Below are positions 1-7,140 of a stretch of DNA of 57,766 bases, one piece after another. The notes under the pieces are model-generated. The model did not search any database. It was not told the origin of the DNA and saw nothing but the letters and a program-made list of their open reading frames with translations. The DNA is taken from contig NZ_KI783301.1 of NCBI RefSeq assembly GCF_000510645.1, forward strand, positions 3,528,236 through 3,586,001, in the 5' to 3' direction. Each line of letters starts with the position of its first letter. Positions within the stretch are counted from its first letter, which is position 1. This DNA comes from Thermicanus aegyptius DSM 12793. GTDB lineage: Bacteria; Bacillota; Bacilli; Thermicanales; Thermicanaceae. The translations under genes and the position numbers were made by a program.

Positions 1-37
1 GAAAGTTCCCGAAAGAAGCCGAAAGGCGAAAGAGAGA

Positions 38-157
38 AGTCTGGTGACGATGGCGAAGAGGACACACCCGTACCCATCCCGAACACGGAAGTTAAGCTCT
101 TCAGCGCCGAGGGTACTTGGGGGGCGACCCCCTGGGAGAGTAGGACGTTGCCAGGCC
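38..157 (+). rRNA. rrf: 5S ribosomal RNA (end of an upstream rRNA operon)
   Basis: The sequence has the 5S core (CCGAACACGGAAGTTAAGC). The closing helix pairs AGTCTGG at the 5' end with CCAGGC at the 3' end. It is followed at once by a strong terminator and no further rRNA or tRNA, so it is the last gene of an operon whose 16S/23S lie left of the window. It differs from the second 5S copy (57081-57200) by one base within the gene (T at 141 against C at 57184). Confidence 0.97.
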
Positions 158-165
158 AATGGGAG

Positions 166-213
166 AAAACCGACGGTCAGCTTGTAAAAACGAGCGAACC
201 CGTCGGTTTTTTA
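166..213 (+). terminator. rRNA operon terminator
   Basis: An 11-bp perfect inverted repeat, AAAACCGACGG (166-176) with CCGTCGGTTTT (200-210), is followed by T residues. It ends the rRNA operon to the left. Confidence 0.92.
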
Positions 214-224
214 TATGGGAAAGA

Positions 225-253
225 ACATGCACCTTCTCTTTTTTATCATAATA
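225..253 (+). promoter_or_regulatory. candidate sigma-G-type promoter of csfB
   Basis: CATAATA at 247-253 fits the sigma-G -10 pattern CATnnTA. ACATG at 225-229, 17 bp upstream, matches four of five positions of the -35 pattern gHATR. In B. subtilis csfB is transcribed in the forespore. The call is by eye only; a sigma-F site could overlap, but none is convincing. Confidence 0.35.
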
Positions 254-311
254 TATGTATAAAGCAAGTAGAAACCGTCAAGGCTGGTAAAAAAAGAAGG
301 ATGTGAATAGA

Positions 312-482
312 ATGCCTCGATGTATCATCTGTGACACGGAGAAAGAAGAAGGAATAGATATTTGGAAGAGTTTTATCTGCAACGAATGTGAACAGGAGAT
401 GGTAAGGACGGAAGTAAGCGATCACCGGTATAACGACTTTATCCACAAATTAAAGAAAATTTGGTTAAAGCAAGATGCGTAA
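312..482 (+). CDS. csfB: anti-sigma-G factor Gin (CsfB)
   Basis: A 56-residue protein beginning MPRCIICDTE, with two CxxC pairs (CIIC near residue 4, CNEC near residue 23). This is the zinc-binding signature of the Gin/CsfB family, which inhibits sigma-G (and sigma-E) until the right stage of sporulation. The ATG follows a GAAGGA ribosome binding site about 10 nt upstream. Position also supports the call: in B. subtilis csfB lies directly after an rRNA operon and shortly before yaaO, as here. The intervening xpaC and yaaN genes are absent. Family membership is judged from motif, size and context. Confidence 0.88.
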   Translation: MPRCIICDTEKEEGIDIWKSFICNECEQEMVRTEVSDHRYNDFIHKLKKIWLKQDA

Positions 483-483
483 A

Positions 484-511
484 AGAGGCAAAAAAAAAGG
501 CCTCTTTTTTT
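484..511 (+). terminator. terminator after csfB
   Basis: AGAGGC (484-489) pairs with GCCTCT (500-505) across an A-rich loop and is followed by seven T residues. This isolates csfB as a single-gene unit. Confidence 0.75.
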
Positions 512-559
512 AAATTTCTGTTATACTAAATACAATATAGATTTTATTCAGGAGTTGTT

Positions 560-1951
560 ATGATCTCTCAGAGTCGTGCACCTCTATATGAAGCGTTGCT
601 TAAAATGAAAGAACAGATATCCTTCCATGTTCCAGGCCATAAGCAAGGAAATTTCTTTGATCGCGAGGGGATAAAGGATTTCGGCGGGATCCTCTACTTA
701 GATCAAACGGAATTACCTGGGCTCGATGATCTCCATCATGCGGAGTCCGTCATTAAGGAAGCGGAGGAACTGGCTCGGGATGCCTTTGGTGCGGGTGGGA
801 CGAAATTCCTCGTCGGAGGGACCACCGCAGGAATCCTCGCTTTACTCCTCGGGGTAAAAGCTGAAACGATCGGGGTCCAAAGGGATTCACACAAATCCGT
901 CTTTAACGGGCTAAAATTGGCTAGGAAAAAAGGGCTGCTCCTACCACCGGTTATCGATGATTTATCCCTATTACCCAAAGGAGTGAACATAAAAATACTT
1001 CTTTCACTTCTAGCAGATCATAAGATGAATGCCCTTTTTCTTACAAGCCCGAATTATTACGGCTATGCGACCTCCCTTCATGAAGTTGTCTTTGCAGCCC
1101 ATAAAGAGGGGATCCCCCTCATGGTGGATGAGGCCCATGGTGCTCACTTCAAGTTTCATTCTTCTTTTCCGCCTACCGCACTGCAACAAGGGGCCGATGC
1201 GGTGGTTCAGTCGATTCATAAGACCTTGCCGGCGATGACGATGGCCTCTATGATTCATTGGCAGGGTAAGAGAATCGGCTGGAAAGGGGTAAAAGAATGG
1301 CTTTCCGCTATTCAATCAAGCAGTCCTTCCTATCCTCTCCTAGCCTCTCTGGATCTGGCACGGAGGCACTTGGTCCTCTACGGAGAGGAAGCATTCGAAA
1401 GAGCCATGAAAGAGATGAGGAGACTTAGGGAGCGGTTAAAAAGTCTCCCATGGCTACAGGTTGTGGAAAACGATGACCCTCTCCGGCTGGTTCTCCTCCT
1501 CCCTGAAGGTTGGGGTCAGCGACTGAAGGAACATTTGGAATCGCTCCGAATCTTTCTGGAAATGGTTACTCCTTATCATCTGGTTTTTGTCTTTACCCCA
1601 GGAAATACCGCAGAAGATTACGATAAGTTGTGGAGAGCGTTAACCTCTTTCTCCCTACCTAGCCTGAAAGCTCGTTTTCCCAAGCAGATCCCCTACCCCA
1701 TGGAGATCTGGGGGAAAGAAAAAGTGATCGCCTTTGACTCCCTGCCCAGGGAGAAAAGAAAAATATCACTAGAGGAAGCCGTCGGGAAAAGAGCTGGAGA
1801 GATGATTATTCCATATCCGCCGGGAATTCCCCTTCTTCTTGAAGGGGAAACGGTAGAGAAAGAAGCGATGGAGTGGCTTTTCGCATGGAGAAGAGAAGGG
1901 AATTCCGTCTATGGGGTTTATGATGACCAAATTTACATTTATGATGAATAG
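560..1951 (+). CDS. yaaO: PLP-dependent Orn/Lys/Arg decarboxylase family protein (YaaO-like)
   Basis: 463 residues of the group III basic-amino-acid decarboxylase fold (aspartate aminotransferase type). The N-terminal HVPGHKQG motif (about residues 23-30), the DEAHGAH motif (about 190) that contacts PLP, and SIHKTLPA with the Schiff-base lysine near residue 221 are all present. The family decarboxylates arginine, lysine or ornithine in polyamine synthesis; the substrate of this paralogue cannot be read from sequence. CAGGAG sits just upstream of the ATG. It leads a close-packed run with darA and holB. In B. subtilis tmk would follow, but here darA begins 12 nt after the stop. Confidence 0.9.
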   Translation: MISQSRAPLYEALLKMKEQISFHVPGHKQGNFFDREGIKDFGGILYLDQTELPGLDDLHHAESVIKEAEELARDAFGAGGTKFLVGGTTAGILALLLGVKAETIGVQRDSHKSVFNGLKLARKKGLLLPPVIDDLSLLPKGVNIKILLSLLADHKMNALFLTSPNYYGYATSLHEVVFAAHKEGIPLMVDEAHGAHFKFHSSFPPTALQQGADAVVQSIHKTLPAMTMASMIHWQGKRIGWKGVKEWLSAIQSSSPSYPLLASLDLARRHLVLYGEEAFERAMKEMRRLRERLKSLPWLQVVENDDPLRLVLLLPEGWGQRLKEHLESLRIFLEMVTPYHLVFVFTPGNTAEDYDKLWRALTSFSLPSLKARFPKQIPYPMEIWGKEKVIAFDSLPREKRKISLEEAVGKRAGEMIIPYPPGIPLLLEGETVEKEAMEWLFAWRREGNSVYGVYDDQIYIYDE

Positions 1952-2293
<342 letters not shown>

Positions 2294-2310
2294 AGGAAGA
2301 AGAAGGAATT

Positions 2311-3279
2311 ATGTGGAAAGATCTCATCTATCAAAAGAAAATAGCGGGGATTTTACAAAAAGCTGTTGCAGGGGGGAGGATTTCCCACTCCTACCTATTC
2401 ATGGGATCCAAGGGATCTGGGAAAGGGGAGCTGGCTCTTCAATTGGCGAAATCCCTTCTTTGTCTTCAAGGCGGAAACGGGGATAGCTGTGATACGTGCA
2501 GATCATGTAAAAGAATTGAATCAGGGAATCATTCGGATGTTTACCAGGTTCTGCCGGATGGCGGTTCCATCAAGTTGGAACAAATCCGTCTCCTTCAGGA
2601 GGAATTTAGCCGAAAAACAGTGGAATCCCCCCGAAAGATCTATATCATTCACCAAGCAGAAAGCATGACCAAGGAAGCGCAGAATCGTCTTTTAAAATTT
2701 TTAGAAGAGCCGACAGGAAGCATCGTAGCCATCCTTCTAACAGAAAGACCTCAGCAGCTCCTTCCCACCATTCATTCCAGGTGCCAAACCTTCCATTTGT
2801 TGGACAAACCCTGGAAGGAGATCGCCATGCAGGTGGAGAAAGAAGGAGTAGGAGTGGGGGAAGCCCGGGTTGCCGCCCTTATCGCAGGAAATCAGGAAGA
2901 AGCTTTAAATCTTTGTCACAAGGAATCATTTGCAGAACTTCGTCAAAGAGTGATAAAATTTTATCAAAGGAATTGGGAGGACCGTGGAAAAGTCCTTACC
3001 TCATTTCATGAAGAATTCCTCCTTAGTGAATTATTAAAAGATGAAATTCCTATATTTTTTGACTTAACTTTAATATGGCACAGGGATGCGCTTCAGCTCG
3101 CGTTGGGAAGGACGGATGAAGTGGCTAACCTGGATTGTTTAACTCAATTGAATGATTGGGTTAAATCCTTCAGTTTGATGGACTTGGAACGTCGAATCAT
3201 GAATATATTAAATGGGAGATGGGCGTATGAATCATCCCATTCCCTCTTTGCATTGGAACAGATGATCCTGCAGATGTAG
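2311..3279 (+). CDS. holB: DNA polymerase III delta' subunit
   Basis: 322 residues. An AAA+ clamp-loader subunit with a P-loop-like GSKGSGKG (about 32-39) and the four-cysteine zinc module (C51, C60, C63, C66) typical of delta'/tau subunits. HQAESMTKEAQNRLLKFLEEP and the SRCQ arginine-finger motif follow. It works in the cytoplasm loading the beta clamp onto primed DNA. The full GxxxxGKG-type loop is kept, although delta' subunits are often ATPase-inactive. The stop is 10 nt from ricT, whose ribosome binding site overlaps the holB end. Confidence 0.95.
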   Translation: MWKDLIYQKKIAGILQKAVAGGRISHSYLFMGSKGSGKGELALQLAKSLLCLQGGNGDSCDTCRSCKRIESGNHSDVYQVLPDGGSIKLEQIRLLQEEFSRKTVESPRKIYIIHQAESMTKEAQNRLLKFLEEPTGSIVAILLTERPQQLLPTIHSRCQTFHLLDKPWKEIAMQVEKEGVGVGEARVAALIAGNQEEALNLCHKESFAELRQRVIKFYQRNWEDRGKVLTSFHEEFLLSELLKDEIPIFFDLTLIWHRDALQLALGRTDEVANLDCLTQLNDWVKSFSLMDLERRIMNILNGRWAYESSHSLFALEQMILQM

Positions 3280-3289
3280 GAGGAGAAGG

Positions 3290-4108
3290 ATGTACGAAGT
3301 AATCGGTGTTCGCTTTAAAAAAGCGGGTAAAATATATTATTTTGATCCGGGTGAATGGCCCGTCGAAAAAGAAGACGGAGTCATCGTTGAAACCGCTCGG
3401 GGAATTGAGTATGGCAAAGTGGTTATTGGAAGAAAAATGGTGGGGGAAGAAGATGTCGTTCTTCCGTTAAAACCGGTGATTCGTATCGCCAATGAAGAGG
3501 ATATCCAGGTGGTCGAGAAGAATCAGGAATTGGCGAAAGAAGCTTTTACGATTTGTCAAGAGAAGATAAAAGCCCATCAATTGCCTATGAAACTGATTGA
3601 TGTAGAATATACCTATGATCGGAATAAAATTATCTTTTATTTTACCGCTGACGGAAGAGTAGATTTTCGGGAACTGGTAAAGGATCTGGCAGCGGTTTTT
3701 CGTACCAGGATCGAACTTAGACAGATTGGTGTTAGGGATCAGGCAAAAATGCTAAGCGGCATCGGCCCTTGTGGCCGAGTCCTCTGCTGCTCCTCTTTCT
3801 TAGGCGATTTTGAACCGGTATCGATAAAAATGGCAAAGGATCAAAATTTATCTTTAAACCCAGCAAAGATCTCAGGACTTTGCGGTAGATTGATGTGTTG
3901 CCTGAAGTATGAGAACGACAATTATGAATCGGCCAAAGAATCACTCCCCGATATCGGCGAAGAAGTGATCACCCCCTCGGGAACGGGGAGGGTGGTAGCA
4001 CTGAACCTGTTAGATAAATGGGTACAAGTAGAGATTTATGATTTAAACCGGGTGTTGCAATTCTCTCTGGATGAAGTCCTCGATTTTATGGCGAAAAATT
4101 TGCAGTAA
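3290..4108 (+). CDS. ricT: RicT (YaaT), PSP1-domain protein of the RicAFT complex
   Basis: 272 residues with the PSP1 domain. The six conserved cysteines appear as CGRVLCC (C161, C166, C167) and CGRLMCC (C198, C203, C204), which supply ligands for the iron-sulfur cluster. RicT with RicA and RicF supports RNase Y-dependent mRNA maturation and entry into sporulation, competence and biofilm states in B. subtilis. The AGGAGG site lies on the holB stop, implying coupled translation. yabA follows after 41 nt, matching the B. subtilis order. Confidence 0.95.
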   Translation: MYEVIGVRFKKAGKIYYFDPGEWPVEKEDGVIVETARGIEYGKVVIGRKMVGEEDVVLPLKPVIRIANEEDIQVVEKNQELAKEAFTICQEKIKAHQLPMKLIDVEYTYDRNKIIFYFTADGRVDFRELVKDLAAVFRTRIELRQIGVRDQAKMLSGIGPCGRVLCCSSFLGDFEPVSIKMAKDQNLSLNPAKISGLCGRLMCCLKYENDNYESAKESLPDIGEEVITPSGTGRVVALNLLDKWVQVEIYDLNRVLQFSLDEVLDFMAKNLQ

Positions 4109-4149
4109 AAGAGATCAATTATGATCCGTATGGGGATTGAGGTGAAAAA

Positions 4150-4497
4150 GTGGAGAGGAAGGATCTTTTTGCTGAAGTAGAATCCATGGAGGAAAATATT
4201 GGCCGTTTATATGAACAATTGGGCCAATTAAAAAGACAGCTTAAAACACTCCTAGAAGATCATTATAAACTCTCACTGGAAAATCACAATCTCAGGGAAA
4301 GGTTACAAGAACGTGGGGAGAAAGGGGATCTTAAGGAGGGAAAAACCAATCCGATCGGAGAAGGGGTGGATAACTTGGGCCGCCTTTATTACGAAGGCTT
4401 CCATATTTGCAACCAATATTATGGAAGTATGCGGCAAGAGGGGGATTGCCTGTTCTGCCTCTCTTTTTTGAATAAACGGTTAGGGGGTAAGGAGTAA
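4150..4497 (+). CDS. yabA: replication initiation control protein YabA
   Basis: 115 residues. The N-terminal 60 residues are a heptad-rich coiled coil (tetramerisation), followed by a charged linker. The C-terminal zinc module has H85, C87, C100 and C103, the pattern used by YabA to bind DnaA and the DnaN clamp. It restrains re-initiation at oriC. The start is GTG, preceded by GAGGTG at a suitable distance; no in-frame ATG is nearby. It lies 16 nt before trmN6. Confidence 0.93.
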   Translation: MERKDLFAEVESMEENIGRLYEQLGQLKRQLKTLLEDHYKLSLENHNLRERLQERGEKGDLKEGKTNPIGEGVDNLGRLYYEGFHICNQYYGSMRQEGDCLFCLSFLNKRLGGKE

Positions 4498-4513
4498 AGG
4501 AGGAAAGAGGTTT

Positions 4514-5287
4514 ATGGAGATTCACCCAGGGGAGCGGCTTGACCTTATCTCCAAATCGGGGCTAAAAATCATTCAGAGCAAAGAGGTTTTTTCCTTTTCT
4601 ATCGACGCAATACTATTGGCTCATTTTGCCAATGTTCCCAAGAAAGGGCGGATCATTGACTTGTGCACTGGGACAGGAGTGATTCCTCTTCTCATCAGCC
4701 AAAAGACGGAGGGCGAAATCTACGGCGTAGAGATTCAAGAACGCCTGTGGGATATGGCGGAACGAAGCAGAAAGATTAACCAACTGGAGAAGAGGGTTTC
4801 CTTTATCCTGGGGGATATTAGAGATATGCCGGCTCGTTTCGGAGATGGGAGGTTTGATTACCTCACTTGTAATCCACCCTACATTCCAAAGGGAACGGCT
4901 GATCAGAATGTGAATCTCCATGTTGCCATTGCGAGGCATGAACTTCTCAGCACCTTAGAGGATGTGATCCGTACCTCTAGTCGGCTTGTCCGATCCGGGG
5001 GAAGAGTAGCTTATGTCTTTCGTTCCTCTCGTCTCGTAGATCTTCTCGCCCTTATGCGTACCTACCGCATTGAGCCGAAGCTTCTCCGCCTTGTCCATCC
5101 GAGACCGGGGAGAGAGGCGAATCTGGTTTTGGTTGAGGGAATCCGGGATGGGGGAAAGGAGATGAAGATTCTGCCTCCGTTATTCGTGCATGATGAGAAG
5201 GGGGAATATACGGAGGAAATGAGAAGAATTTACGAAGGGATTCCTCCTGCCACGGGGATAGCCGAGAATAAGGAGCAAGCAAAGTGA
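4514..5287 (+). CDS. trmN6: tRNA1(Val) A37 N6-methyltransferase family protein (YabB)
   Basis: 257 residues of a class I SAM-dependent methyltransferase. The SAM-binding motif reads LCTGTGVIPLL (about 50-60), and the N6-adenine catalytic motif NPPY is at 120-123. This combination and the locus identify the TrmN6/YabB family, which methylates A37 of tRNA(Val) in E. coli; the substrate here is inferred. AGGAGG lies 10 nt before the ATG. The stop overlaps the rsmI GTG start (GTGA). The small GIY-YIG gene yazA that follows in B. subtilis is missing. Confidence 0.88.
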   Translation: MEIHPGERLDLISKSGLKIIQSKEVFSFSIDAILLAHFANVPKKGRIIDLCTGTGVIPLLISQKTEGEIYGVEIQERLWDMAERSRKINQLEKRVSFILGDIRDMPARFGDGRFDYLTCNPPYIPKGTADQNVNLHVAIARHELLSTLEDVIRTSSRLVRSGGRVAYVFRSSRLVDLLALMRTYRIEPKLLRLVHPRPGREANLVLVEGIRDGGKEMKILPPLFVHDEKGEYTEEMRRIYEGIPPATGIAENKEQAK

Positions 5288-6153
5288 AGAGAGTTAAAAG
5301 TTTTGCGACGGAACAGGGGGGCGTCCTCTATCTGGTTGGAACCCCCATCGGTAATCTTCAGGATATGACCGAACGGGCGATTCATACATTAAAAGAGGTT
5401 GATTTCATCGCAGCGGAGGATACGCGTGTCACACGAAAACTCCTTTCTCATTTCGATATACATACTCCCCTCATCAGTTACCATCAACACAGCAGCAAAG
5501 GAAGAATGGAAGAGCTGATCAAACAACTTAAGGAAGGAAAGCAGATCGCCTTGGTAAGTGACGCCGGTTTACCCGGCATCTCCGATCCAGGCCAAGAGCT
5601 GGTGGAGGCGGCTGTGCGGGAGGAGATTCGGGTCATTCCAATCCCGGGAGTAAACGCAGCCATCAGTGCCCTCATCGCCTCCGGTCTTCCCACCCAGCCC
5701 TTTTTGTTCATCGGATTTCTCCCAAGAAACAGAAAAGAAAGGATAGAGGAACTGGAACGATGGAAGGAGGCAAAGGCCACCCTCCTCTTCTACGAATCTC
5801 CCCACCGTGTTAAGAGTACTCTTAAAGATATGACAGAGATTTTAGGAGACCGGAAGGCCGTTTTAGCCAGGGAGCTGACAAAAAGGCATGAGGAGTGGAT
5901 CCGGGGTAGCCTGACTCAAATATCTTCTTGGTTGGATGGGGAGGAAATCAAAGGGGAGATCACCCTGGTGGTGGAAGGGTCGGCCGAGGAAGAATCCTCG
6001 GAGAAAATAAACTGGTGGGATGGGATAAGTATTAAGGAACATGTGGAAATCTGGGTGCAAAGGGGGATGGATCGTAAGCAAGCCATCCTCACCGTGGCGA
6101 AGGAGAGAAAGATCTCAAAAAGAGAAGTATATCAAGCGATTCATGTGAAATAA
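5284..6153 (+). CDS. rsmI: 16S rRNA (cytidine-1402-2'-O)-methyltransferase
   Basis: 289 residues of the tetrapyrrole-methylase-like fold. LVGTPIGNLQDMTERA and the AAEDTRVTRKLL helix near the N-terminus are diagnostic of RsmI. ALVSDAGLPGISDPG forms the SAM pocket, and the C-terminal HTH-like tail is complete. The enzyme methylates the ribose of C1402 in the decoding centre. The GTG start shares bases with the trmN6 TGA (1-nt re-initiation type overlap). It is the last gene of the csfB-side run; a hairpin separates it from convergent abrB. Confidence 0.95.
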   Translation: MKRVKSFATEQGGVLYLVGTPIGNLQDMTERAIHTLKEVDFIAAEDTRVTRKLLSHFDIHTPLISYHQHSSKGRMEELIKQLKEGKQIALVSDAGLPGISDPGQELVEAAVREEIRVIPIPGVNAAISALIASGLPTQPFLFIGFLPRNRKERIEELERWKEAKATLLFYESPHRVKSTLKDMTEILGDRKAVLARELTKRHEEWIRGSLTQISSWLDGEEIKGEITLVVEGSAEEESSEKINWWDGISIKEHVEIWVQRGMDRKQAILTVAKERKISKREVYQAIHVK

Positions 6154-6180
6154 TCCCACCTGCCCGAAGACAGGTGGGAT
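6153..6180. terminator. hairpin between convergent rsmI and abrB
   Basis: A perfect 10-bp inverted repeat ATCCCACCTG (6153-6162) with CAGGTGGGAT (6171-6180) and an 8-nt loop sits between the two stop codons. There is no clear T-run on either strand, so it may be a weak bidirectional terminator or a 3'-end stabiliser. Confidence 0.6.
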
Positions 6181-6185
6181 GTTCA

Positions 6186-6452
6186 TTAGCGGGTAACCGC
6201 TTTTTTATCTTCTTCTACCAATGCTTCAATGCAGTGGTGGCAGATCACTTTGCCGTGGTAGTAAGTCAGCTGTTCTGCATTACCGCAGAAGATACAAGCA
6301 GGCTCATACTTTTTAAGGATGATCTTTTCTCCGTCAACATAGATCTCTAAAGCATCCTTTTCTGCGATACCCAAGGTACGGCGCAACTCAATCGGGATCA
6401 CAACGCGGCCCAGTTCATCTACTTTACGAACAATCCCCGTAGATTTAATCAT
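6186..6452 (-). CDS. abrB: transition-state regulator AbrB (zinc-ribbon type)
   Basis: 88 residues. Residues 1-50 are the SpoVT/AbrB swapped-hairpin DNA-binding domain (MKSTGIVRK-type start, VDELGRVVIPIELRR). The C-terminal half is not like the B. subtilis protein: it holds two cysteine pairs, CIFC and CHHC, suggesting a small zinc ribbon. AbrB represses many post-exponential genes until Spo0A~P lowers its level. AAGGAGAGG lies 9 nt upstream of the ATG. It is the only protein-coding gene on this strand in the window, with its own promoter at 6513-6541. Confidence 0.93.
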   Translation of the reverse strand: MIKSTGIVRKVDELGRVVIPIELRRTLGIAEKDALEIYVDGEKIILKKYEPACIFCGNAEQLTYYHGKVICHHCIEALVEEDKKAVTR

Positions 6453-6512
6453 AAATGTACCCTCTCCTTACGTTCTCTTTGTATCAATTTTCGACAACCT
6501 TGTACATTTTGT

Positions 6513-6541
6513 ATGATACCAAGCATTCCCATAAAAGTCAA
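6513..6541 (-). promoter_or_regulatory. sigma-A promoter of abrB
   Basis: On the minus strand, TTGACT (6536-6541) is separated by exactly 17 bp from TATCAT (6513-6518). The resulting leader of about 50 nt carries the abrB ribosome binding site. Confidence 0.75.
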
Positions 6542-6700
6542 TAACATTTGCAGGAAAAAAATTGTAAATATTGCAGGAACTTTAATAACACGTACACCTT
6601 CGAGGCTTCTCTTCACGTGCAAATTGGGAATGATAAAAATTTCCACTTCGCCTTTATTCTCTCTTTTTTGAGGAAATAGGGGGAGAGAAAAATGGATATA

Positions 6701-6721
6701 ATTTCCTTAAATTAAGGAAAT
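6701..6721. repeat. AT-rich perfect palindrome upstream of the metG promoter
   Basis: ATTTCCTTAA (6701-6710) and TTAAGGAAAT (6712-6721) are perfect reverse complements around a single A. The site ends 25 bp before the metG -35 box and could be an operator or a hairpin. The rest of 6542-6746 shows no gene. Confidence 0.6.
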
Positions 6722-6746
6722 ACAGAGAACGAATGGAAGAATACTC

Positions 6747-6775
6747 TTGACACATGGGACTCTTTTTTGTATAAT
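6747..6775 (+). promoter_or_regulatory. sigma-A promoter of the metG leader
   Basis: Exact consensus TTGACA (6747-6752), a 17-bp spacer, and exact TATAAT (6770-6775). Transcription would start near 6782 and run into the T-box leader. Confidence 0.9.
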
Positions 6776-6782
6776 TTTAACA

Positions 6783-7045
6783 ATCTAGTGCAAAGAAGAA
6801 AAACGATGAAGGGAAGAGTAGCCATGATCTTGCTTTCAAAGAGAGCCGGGAGGGTGGAAACCGGCAAAGCCGTCATGGTGAAAATGGCCCCAGATGTTGC
6901 TCCCACGAAGAGGAGAGTAGGGGGAGACGTATCCGGCGTTATCGGACGGCATGAAGAGGAATGAAGTCCCTTTGCCCATGGGGAAAGGGAGAAGTTGGGT
7001 GGTACCGCGGGATCGAACTCGCCCCAAGCAAGGGGTGGGTTTTTT
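6783..7045 (+). promoter_or_regulatory. methionine T-box riboswitch leader
   Basis: A T-box leader: the distal Stem I motif AGAGAGCCGGG (about 6839-6850), then the specifier loop GTGAAAATGG with a candidate AUG specifier at 6884-6886. The T-box core GGGTGGTACCGCGG is at 6997-7010 and an intrinsic terminator follows. Uncharged tRNA(Met) would pair with the specifier and the T-box bulge and favour the antiterminator, allowing metG transcription. The AUG specifier agrees with the gene downstream. Stem boundaries are approximate. Confidence 0.93.
7018..7045 (+). terminator. T-box attenuator terminator
   Basis: CTCGCCCC (7018-7025) pairs with GGGGTGGG (7032-7039), using two G-T wobbles, followed by TTTTTT. 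It lies just 3' of the T-box core, as expected for the OFF state. Confidence 0.85.
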
Positions 7046-7140
7046 CTTTTGTTGTTTTTAAGATTAGGATTTCCCCGGTTGGTAAAAGAATTTCAGGGGA
7101 TTCGATTACAAGCAAGATGATCCAAGAGGAGGAAGATGAA

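Noticed and set aside
6961-7140. 60-codon N-terminal extension of metG
   Set aside because: It runs through the T-box core and attenuator terminator; AGGAGG and the family start both point to 7141.
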